Part shown: piece by piece, positions 34,554-39,531 of the stretch
Layout of the letters: each line of letters opens with the position of its first letter
How positions within the stretch are numbered: position 1 is the first letter of the stretch
Virus record (IMG/VR): IMGVR_UViG_3300025616_000016
Coordinates: 1 to 39,531 of that record
Reading direction: 5' to 3' (one strand)
DNA from: a virus
Length of the DNA stretch: 39,531 nucleotides
Translations under genes and position numbers: made by a program
Notes under the pieces: generated by a model
What the model was told of the DNA's origin: nothing
The model's database searches: none
What the model saw: only the letters and a program-made list of their open reading frames with translations

Positions 34554-34898
34554 TTATGAAATTATTTGCGCTAATATATCTTTAACTACTGTAGCATTTG
34601 GAATCTTTAATACAGTTCCTGCTATTAATGGTTCTAATGGATTTGAAATTTTATTCGCAAGAAGTATAATCCACCATAAATCAATAGTATTATAAATTTT
34701 ATATGATATTAATGACCATGCATCCTGATTTCCTACTGTATATTGAACAAAAAAAGAGTTTGGTAAATTATCAGGAAATACTATAGTTTGTAATAAATTA
34801 TAGTAATAATTATTATCAACATCAGTATATACATTAAAAATATTTTCATATTTTGTGCTATTTAATCTAGGTAAATTATATATTAAATTTTGATTCAT
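34554..34898 (-). CDS. 53: Baseplate wedge protein, T4 gp53-like
   Basis: 114 residues. The sequence VQYTVGNQDAWSLISYKIYN followed by TIDLWWIILLANKISNPLEP and LIAGTVLKIPN is the pattern of gp53 and LysM-like baseplate proteins: a variable start, W-x-x-I-S-Y-K, a double-tryptophan strand, N-x-I-x-x-P, and a final G-x-x-L-x-I-P. T4 gp53 is longer (196); the shorter form is usual in other T4-like phages. It links the wedges to the hub. Gaps to the neighbours are 8 and 1 nt. Confidence 0.8.
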   Translation of the reverse strand: MNQNLIYNLPRLNSTKYENIFNVYTDVDNNYYYNLLQTIVFPDNLPNSFFVQYTVGNQDAWSLISYKIYNTIDLWWIILLANKISNPLEPLIAGTVLKIPNATVVKDILAQIIS

Positions 34899-34906
34899 AT
34901 AATTAT

Positions 34907-36022
34907 TTAATATGGAGTGGAAACTAATGGAGATAAAGGATTTTGAACTGAAGAAGATACTATAGGTGGTAAATTAACTCTATTTATTAAGTTTCTACTT
35001 GGCATAACCATATCTTCTAATGTCATAGTAACTTTATATGCATCAGGTATATTTGCAGTTATACCATTACCCATTAAAATTGTTCGTATATTACCAAGAT
35101 TTTCAACATTTAAAGTTTTCATTATTGCACCTGGAGAAGAATATTGACCTGGAATAAAAACTTTATAAAATACTGGAGGATATGAATTTGTCATTGTAAT
35201 CTTAGCATATGAATTCTGAAAGTATAATTGATTACATAATTCCCAATTTTTTTGTATATCATTATAAGATAATGTATTATATAAAAAAAACTCTATTGAA
35301 AAACTTCTTTTTGTTGACTCTGCCCATGTCATAGGTTTATCCGCAAACCCAACATTAGGATATCGTAACCCTTGCGCTGCTGCTACCATTTCAATTCCAG
35401 CATTCGCTAATTCTACAACTTTTCCTGCTAATGGAGCAGCTTTACTAATGAAATTTCCAATTGCTTGTGTTGCATCCGATTGAGTCCATGCGTTAGCTGC
35501 ATTTATGTTCTCTGTATTATAATAAGGAAATGTATATACAAAATTAGTTATACCACTATAATCAAATAACAAATCATATGCAGCATCTGTACTATTAGGA
35601 TCACTTGTATAATGTGAATATTCAGGTTGTGGATTTCTAGTAATTATTGCACCAGCAGTTTTAAAGGAATTTGAAATATTACTAGCTGCTATTTGTGCTC
35701 CACGAATTAACATGCTCTTAGTCATTTGATATTCATATAAATATATAGCAGGTACGCGATTGGCCATTGCTGGACTACTCATTGGCGTTAATGTCCAAGG
35801 ATAATTTCTAATAACATCGTATTTAGTTTTATCTAATGATGAACTAGTGTGAACCATTGATTCTTTTAAGTTGCCTTGAATTGCGTTAGAAAGTGATTTT
35901 GCAGTATTTGATATAGATGTAGAAATATTAGTTCCGTTATTAATTACACTACTGATTCCATTAGTTAATTCTTGCATTACTGATTGTGGTGCTGGTGGGC
36001 CTAGTGTTTCTGGAGTTGCCAT
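34907..36022 (-). CDS. Putative baseplate tail-tube initiator (gp48/gp54-like)
   Basis: 371 residues. The N-terminal 55 residues are Ser/Thr/Asn-rich and disordered-looking. Then come a mixed region with YPWTLTPMSSPAMANRVPAI and, toward the end, a beta part: RSFSIEFFLYNTLSYNDIQK, then KITMTNSYPPVFYKVFIPGQ and IPDAYKVTMTLEDMVMPSRN. That last P-D-A-Y-x-V-T-x-T-L-x-E/D pattern is typical of tube-fold proteins that cap or start the tail tube. In T4 the order is gene 29, 48, 54, and here the gene follows the tape-measure candidate by 4 nt. Whether it equals gp48 or gp54 cannot be told. Confidence 0.5.
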   Translation of the reverse strand: MATPETLGPPAPQSVMQELTNGISSVINNGTNISTSISNTAKSLSNAIQGNLKESMVHTSSSLDKTKYDVIRNYPWTLTPMSSPAMANRVPAIYLYEYQMTKSMLIRGAQIAASNISNSFKTAGAIITRNPQPEYSHYTSDPNSTDAAYDLLFDYSGITNFVYTFPYYNTENINAANAWTQSDATQAIGNFISKAAPLAGKVVELANAGIEMVAAAQGLRYPNVGFADKPMTWAESTKRSFSIEFFLYNTLSYNDIQKNWELCNQLYFQNSYAKITMTNSYPPVFYKVFIPGQYSSPGAIMKTLNVENLGNIRTILMGNGITANIPDAYKVTMTLEDMVMPSRNLINRVNLPPIVSSSVQNPLSPLVSTPY

Positions 36023-36026
36023 GTTA

Positions 36027-37910
36027 TTAAGTAGTATAAATTGAATTTAAGAATTGGTTACGAACGGCATCAATTGCGCTCGATGTTGATTGTAATGCTT
36101 GTGATTTTTTATCTTGTATTTGTTGTATTTGTTTTGGATATACATTTACTCCTTGATTTGCAGTCTGTTTATTTAGAACATCTATCAATTTAAATAATGA
36201 ATTTGCCAACATTCCTAGTGCTTTATTAGTATTATCAGTATTCTTTTCAATAGATCCAAGAATTTTACTATTATCACTAGAACCTCCTTTATTAAGCATC
36301 GAATCTATTGGTCCACCAGATTTAAATCCAATTAATGAATCTTCACTAGAAATTGAAAATGTTGGCGTATTCTTTCTAGATATAAAATCATCTACATTAG
36401 TAACATATCCTTTAGGAATTGTGGTTGCTTCAGTTGGTACATTTTGAATAGAAGATTGTGTATTATTTGCTTCAGTTGGTACATTTTGAATAGAAGATTG
36501 TGTATTATTTGCTTCAGTTGGTACATTTTGAATAGAAGATTGTGTATTATTTGCTTCAGTTGGTACATTTTTGATAGGAGTTTTTGCTGTTGCATTAGTT
36601 TCAGTAATGCCCAACATTTTATTCCAAGCATCTTTTATAGATCCTCCTATTTTTTTGGCAAAATTTGCAACCTTATCATAAATAGAATCTTTCATCCATT
36701 TAAAAAGATCTGAAAATATATTTGCGAAAGTTTGCGTTGGTTTTGTATTATCTTCTTCTGGTTCTACAAATGCTTCAAATTGTAAAAGAAGCATACCAAA
36801 AGAATTACCTACACAGTAAGACAGACTTTTTAAGCCTTCAAATATATCTCCATCCATTATATGATTTACAGCATTTAATAAGTTTTTAATGAATGGAATT
36901 TTTTTCAATTTACTCCATGCCCAATCTCCTAAATCTGCCGCCCATCCCATTATCATACCACCTTTACCCTTTCCACCACCTTCAGGAGTTCCCCCCGCTT
37001 TATAATCTAGAAATGCGTTAAATACATCTAATCCAATAGCAATTCCAGTTCCCAAACCAGGCACTCCAAAATCAATTATTCCTGCTAATGCTGATCCAAT
37101 ATCTATTACACATCCTATAACATCTCCTTGTGAAAATCTAGTCCATGCCGAATATAAACTAATAGCAGTTCCAATAATAGGAACACGTTTTAAAAATCCT
37201 TTAGAAAAAATCCCCCCAATCTTTCCCAACATTTTACCTATAATATTACCACCTTCTTTTTTTGCTATTGCTGATCCTCCTTCTTTTCCAGCAACCTTTA
37301 AAACATTAACAGTTACTTCTTCTATTTCTTTTATTGAACCAAACACTATACTTTTTATCGCATTAAAAGCTTTAACAACTCCACTAATAAGTGATGTAAC
37401 TTTAGCAACAACAACTTTTGCACCTATTTTACTTAATAACGTTAATGCGCCCTTTAAAGGTCCACTAGATTCAAATGCTTTATATAATAAATATGCTTCA
37501 CCTAAAAGTAAAACTAAAGTTTCTATCCATCCAGCAGGTTTTTTTTCTGGTTTTTTTTCATTATCTGCAACTTTACCACCAACAAATGAAGGCAATCCCT
37601 TTTTCATTTTAGCAATGCCTTCATCAGTAAATCCACCAATAATTACAGTTTTTGGTTTTTCCACATCCGCTATTTCTTTTACTTCTTTATTTGGTGGTTT
37701 TACTACGTTTCCAATTGATGCCCCAAAACTTTCAAATAATTTATGTAAAGGATTTAAATCCAATTTTTGTTCTTTAACCTTTTCACTTTTAATACTAAAA
37801 TCTTTTAATTTGGCTTCAAATGCCCTAGAAAGTTTATCTACGTACGCAGATGTAATTCCCTCGAAGAATTGAGGGGTTAACATTTTAGATATATCCAAAT
37901 TTTCAGCCAT
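36027..37910 (-). CDS. Tape-measure-like protein (T4 gp29 position), with tandem repeat
   Basis: 627 residues (T4 gp29 is 590). Residues about 130-330 hold several hydrophobic, glycine/alanine-rich segments (WIETLVLLLGEAYLLYKAF, VVVAKVTSLISGVVKAF, VIDIGSALAGIIDFGVPGLG), typical of tape-measure proteins that later enter the host membrane. Residues about 445-495 contain the repeat NNTQSSIQNVPTEA, three full copies plus a partial one. The end is helical (NTDNTNKALGMLANSLFKLI). Position before the tube-initiator and gp53 genes agrees with the T4 gp29-48-54 order. It would set the tail length and form part of the hub. An exact TATAAATA precedes it by 14 nt. Confidence 0.65.
   Translation of the reverse strand: MAENLDISKMLTPQFFEGITSAYVDKLSRAFEAKLKDFSIKSEKVKEQKLDLNPLHKLFESFGASIGNVVKPPNKEVKEIADVEKPKTVIIGGFTDEGIAKMKKGLPSFVGGKVADNEKKPEKKPAGWIETLVLLLGEAYLLYKAFESSGPLKGALTLLSKIGAKVVVAKVTSLISGVVKAFNAIKSIVFGSIKEIEEVTVNVLKVAGKEGGSAIAKKEGGNIIGKMLGKIGGIFSKGFLKRVPIIGTAISLYSAWTRFSQGDVIGCVIDIGSALAGIIDFGVPGLGTGIAIGLDVFNAFLDYKAGGTPEGGGKGKGGMIMGWAADLGDWAWSKLKKIPFIKNLLNAVNHIMDGDIFEGLKSLSYCVGNSFGMLLLQFEAFVEPEEDNTKPTQTFANIFSDLFKWMKDSIYDKVANFAKKIGGSIKDAWNKMLGITETNATAKTPIKNVPTEANNTQSSIQNVPTEANNTQSSIQNVPTEANNTQSSIQNVPTEATTIPKGYVTNVDDFISRKNTPTFSISSEDSLIGFKSGGPIDSMLNKGGSSDNSKILGSIEKNTDNTNKALGMLANSLFKLIDVLNKQTANQGVNVYPKQIQQIQDKKSQALQSTSSAIDAVRNQFLNSIYTT
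36427..36573 (-). repeat. 42-bp tandem repeat inside the tape-measure-like gene
   Basis: Three exact 42-bp units (36427-36468, 36469-36510, 36511-36552) and the first 20 bases of a fourth. In the protein this gives the 14-residue unit NNTQSSIQNVPTEA. Units are identical at DNA level, so expansion is recent. Confidence 0.95.
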
Positions 37911-37924
37911 AATAACTATATTAC

Positions 37925-37932
37925 TATTTATA
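37925..37932 (-). promoter_or_regulatory. T4-type late promoter (TATAAATA), tape-measure operon
   Basis: Exact TATAAATA on the minus strand, 14 nt before the start at 37910, directly after the terminator of the preceding gene. Confidence 0.75.
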
Positions 37933-37942
37933 CTAAAAATAA

Positions 37943-37978
37943 AAAACCTTGCATTATAATTAAATGATGCAAGGTTTT
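37943..37978 (-). terminator. Intrinsic terminator after the 89-aa gene
   Basis: 12-bp stem (37943-37954 AAAACCTTGCAT with 37967-37978) and 12-nt loop; read on the minus strand it is followed by TTTTTTATTTTT. It ends transcription from 38006 and lies 11 nt before the next late promoter. Confidence 0.85.
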
Positions 37979-38005
37979 AATTTAATACTATATCTTGATT
38001 AAATC

Positions 38006-38275
38006 TTAAGGAATTTTTATACCATTTTCTTTGAACATAGAAGCTATATGTTCTTTGCTCCATCCTCCACATTTGGCTCCAGTTCGATATGCTTGATGTA
38101 TTACTCCAAATTTTTCATATAAAGTTATTCCATCGCTATCACCATCCATCTCTGCCGTTTCAAACCATTCAGCAGCTTCTTGATAACTTTCAATAGGAAT
38201 TGTTTTCCCATCATTTGCTTCGTATTCCATCATTTTTATCCATTTATTAATTAACTTATCCTTCATTTCTTTCAT
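38006..38275 (-). CDS. Uncharacterised 89-aa protein
   Basis: Acidic and basic, helical, tryptophan-containing (KLINKWIKMMEYEANDGK, SYQEAAEWFETAEMDGDSDG, AYRTGAKCGGWSKEHIAS). The CGGWSKEHIASMFKENG end looks like a small helical binding unit, but I know no family. An alternative start is the second Met (four codons later, MKEM-KDK). A weak AGG lies 9 nt before the ATG, one of few possible ribosome sites here. It has its own terminator, so it is a separate unit from the tail operon. Confidence 0.75.
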   Translation of the reverse strand: MKEMKDKLINKWIKMMEYEANDGKTIPIESYQEAAEWFETAEMDGDSDGITLYEKFGVIHQAYRTGAKCGGWSKEHIASMFKENGIKIP

Positions 38276-38314
38276 AATTACCTATATTATATCAGAAAAA
38301 AAACAAATGTCAAA

Positions 38315-39166
38315 TTACTCATTAAAAAAACTTGCATCCATTGGTATAGATTTATTCAAGATATATTTCTCAGTAGAATCTTTTATTGGAAATTCTACTT
38401 TTAATATTGTAAGACGTTCCGTTAAAGTTTTAAATTGTTCCATATACTTTAAAACTTTATTTATAACTGTAGCAGGAAATTTAGAGACTAATGCTGCTCT
38501 TGTTTTAAAATCTAATCCATCAAAACTTATAACATTTACACCATCTATAGAAAATGATTTTATATATTTCGTAACTTCGTTGATAAAAGTATTACCCACA
38601 AATTCTCTTAATTCTTCAGGAGTATTAACTTCCATTTTTACAATTTTATTAACTTCCTTTTCAAATATATTTTCCGTTTTAATAGTTGGCAAATCACAAA
38701 CCACTATATACGGCGAAACTATATCAATAGTAAAATCTTTATAATCAGTCACTAATGAAGTAGTAAATAATTTTAATGTTTCTAACAACGCCACAGTTAT
38801 CTCCTTTGTAGTAGTGTTCAAATTGTTATCTATAATTTCATTATCTTCTATTTTAAATTTATATTCATCAGAAATACTATTAGCACGTAATGCGATAAAA
38901 TATACAAGTTTATCTAATACATTTAACGAATTAACGTCAATATTTTCAGTAATGATGTTTTCTTTTATAATTTCATTTAATGCTAGTGTAAATATAGAAT
39001 TTTGTAATGGAGAATCTACTAAACTTTTATATAAACGTTTTAATTGATCAGTATTTAAGATTTTAGATTTAAGATTGCAATTTAACGAAGGCGCAAAAAA
39101 ATCAAATGTAATTGTTTCATTAATAGTATCTAATGATGCTAGAATATTTTTGATGTCTTGATTCAT
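38315..39166 (-). CDS. Putative baseplate hub assembly protein (gp26/gp51-like)
   Basis: 283 residues. The start TITFDFFAPSLNCNLKSKIL followed by NTDQLKRLYKSLVDSPLQNS and NEIIKENI has the pattern of hub-associated proteins in T4-like phages (a beta strand, then T-x-x-Q-x-K-x-L, then S-P). The rest is alpha-helical, with VLDKLVYFIALRANSISDEY. There is no membrane segment. In T4 the hub chaperone genes 26 and 51 lie before 27-29, and here the gene is upstream of the tape-measure candidate, which is the main support. The match is by eye only, so an unrelated structural role is possible. Confidence 0.4.
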   Translation of the reverse strand: MNQDIKNILASLDTINETITFDFFAPSLNCNLKSKILNTDQLKRLYKSLVDSPLQNSIFTLALNEIIKENIITENIDVNSLNVLDKLVYFIALRANSISDEYKFKIEDNEIIDNNLNTTTKEITVALLETLKLFTTSLVTDYKDFTIDIVSPYIVVCDLPTIKTENIFEKEVNKIVKMEVNTPEELREFVGNTFINEVTKYIKSFSIDGVNVISFDGLDFKTRAALVSKFPATVINKVLKYMEQFKTLTERLTILKVEFPIKDSTEKYILNKSIPMDASFFNE

Positions 39167-39266
39167 AATTTTATATTTTAATAGATTCTGATTTATTATT
39201 TGTTATATCTAATATGGTTTTTAATAGTTAATTTTTTTATTGAAAAATCTTTGCGATTATCAAATA
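39167..39266 (-). other. Right flank of the IS element; expected omegaRNA/element end, unresolved
   Basis: A 100-nt very AT-rich stretch between the tnpB stop and the start of the hub-associated gene. In IS605/IS607 elements the RNA guide for TnpB is transcribed from the tnpB 3' end and this flank. I see no convincing hairpin, so neither the guide nor the element boundary can be placed. Confidence 0.25.
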
Positions 39267-39531
39267 TTAGTTTTTTAGGGCATCAGGGACTGTACGCTCC
39301 TGATCTAAAGTTAGCCAATAAAACCCTTTTCTATTAGCGTTCTTTAATCGTTGTTGCTTACTTATTGGTAGCAACTTCGAAGCAATATTAATTGAAGCAT
39401 TAAGATCAGCGTTACATTCAAATGCACATTTAGTACACTTGAAGAACTCACATCCAAACGCGTTCTTCTTTCTATTACTTCTACGAACCCATCCACAACA
39501 GCTACACCTTTGACTTGTATAAGTAGAATTA
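39267..39531 (-). CDS. tnpB: TnpB C-terminal fragment, entering from right window edge
   Basis: 87 codons, open from the right edge to TAA at 39267-39269. It contains YTSQRCSCCGWV followed by a basic stretch and FKCTKCAFEC, that is the TnpB zinc ribbon (CxxC and CxxC), then NADLNASINIASKL with the third RuvC acidic residue. These are the usual last motifs of TnpB. The N-terminal part is outside. The frame matches that of the tnpB fragment at 1-128 if the two edges are joined (2 + 1 bases), which has a one-in-three chance of happening by accident. Confidence 0.9.
   Translation of the reverse strand, partial: NSTYTSQRCSCCGWVRRSNRKKNAFGCEFFKCTKCAFECNADLNASINIASKLLPISKQQRLKNANRKGFYWLTLDQERTVPDALKN

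Noticed and set aside
36427-36573. Possible CRISPR array
   Set aside because: Units are directly adjacent, identical and in frame within a coding gene; there are no spacers.
36444-36713. Plus-strand ORF with repeated NRRLCIICFSWYI
   Set aside because: It is the antisense reading of the 42-bp repeat in the tape-measure-like gene; no promoter and odd cysteine-rich composition.
38307-39047. Plus-strand ORFs opposite the hub-associated gene
   Set aside because: They mirror a clear minus-strand gene and have hydrophobic Ser/Phe-rich antisense composition.
1-39531. Window as a complete circular genome
   Set aside because: Edges do not overlap, the joined tnpB would lack its core, and essential T4-type genes (gp17, sheath, polymerase) are absent.

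Overview
The window is a piece of a large tailed phage (myovirus) of the T4 superfamily. The coding order on the minus strand includes T4-type head genes: portal gp20, neck gp13, prohead protease gp21, a small core protein, scaffold gp22 and major capsid protein gp23. It also includes baseplate genes (gp25, gp6, gp53, and hub and tube-initiator candidates), a tape-measure candidate and a probable small terminase gp16. The DNA is strongly AT-rich. Almost no gene has a Shine-Dalgarno sequence before its start; the leaders are A/T-only stretches such as AATAATAT. That style is common in Bacteroidota and their phages, so a Bacteroidota host is my inference, not something the sequence proves.

Layout. 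Positions 1-702 carry an IS607-family element: an intact serine recombinase tnpA and the first 42 codons of tnpB, which runs off the left edge. Positions 767-883 hold a small ORF that may be a gene remnant. Positions 925-3524 hold two overlapping Vsr-like homing-endonuclease genes on the plus strand. The head block occupies 3586-12747 on the minus strand, interrupted by a plus-strand lipoprotein gene (7220-7729) and a third homing endonuclease (7726-9819). From 12805 to 25089 is the adhesion and baseplate block: a PKD-PKD-L-type-lectin protein, a 1683-residue giant protein, a PKD/NHL-propeller/baseplate fusion, gp6 and gp25. A plus-strand island (25133-29089) holds an unknown phage protein and a class II ribonucleotide reductase with an intein at its catalytic cysteine. 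Next come an RCC1-type propeller protein and the gp16-like gene (minus), then a second plus-strand island (31392-32786) with a gp44-like clamp-loader subunit. The last block (32795-39166, minus) is the tail and baseplate-hub cluster. The right edge (39267-39531) is the C-terminal end of a tnpB.

Regulation. Many minus-strand structural genes follow an octamer matching, or one to two bases away from, the T4 late promoter TATAAATA, 7-24 nt before the start codon. The plus-strand inserted genes and one homing endonuclease instead have sigma70-like TTGNNN-N16-TANNNT candidates. Hairpin terminators separate the blocks at 3528, 25715, 29113 and 37943.

The most unusual content is the set of beta-rich binding proteins (PKD, L-type lectin, NHL and RCC1 propellers, He_PIG-like Ig) encoded beside the baseplate genes, which looks like an elaborate host-adhesion apparatus. 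Also notable are the intein in the reductase, the density of homing endonucleases, and the tnpB fragments at both window ends. Not seen here: large terminase, tail sheath and tube, DNA polymerase, tRNAs, rRNA or CRISPR.
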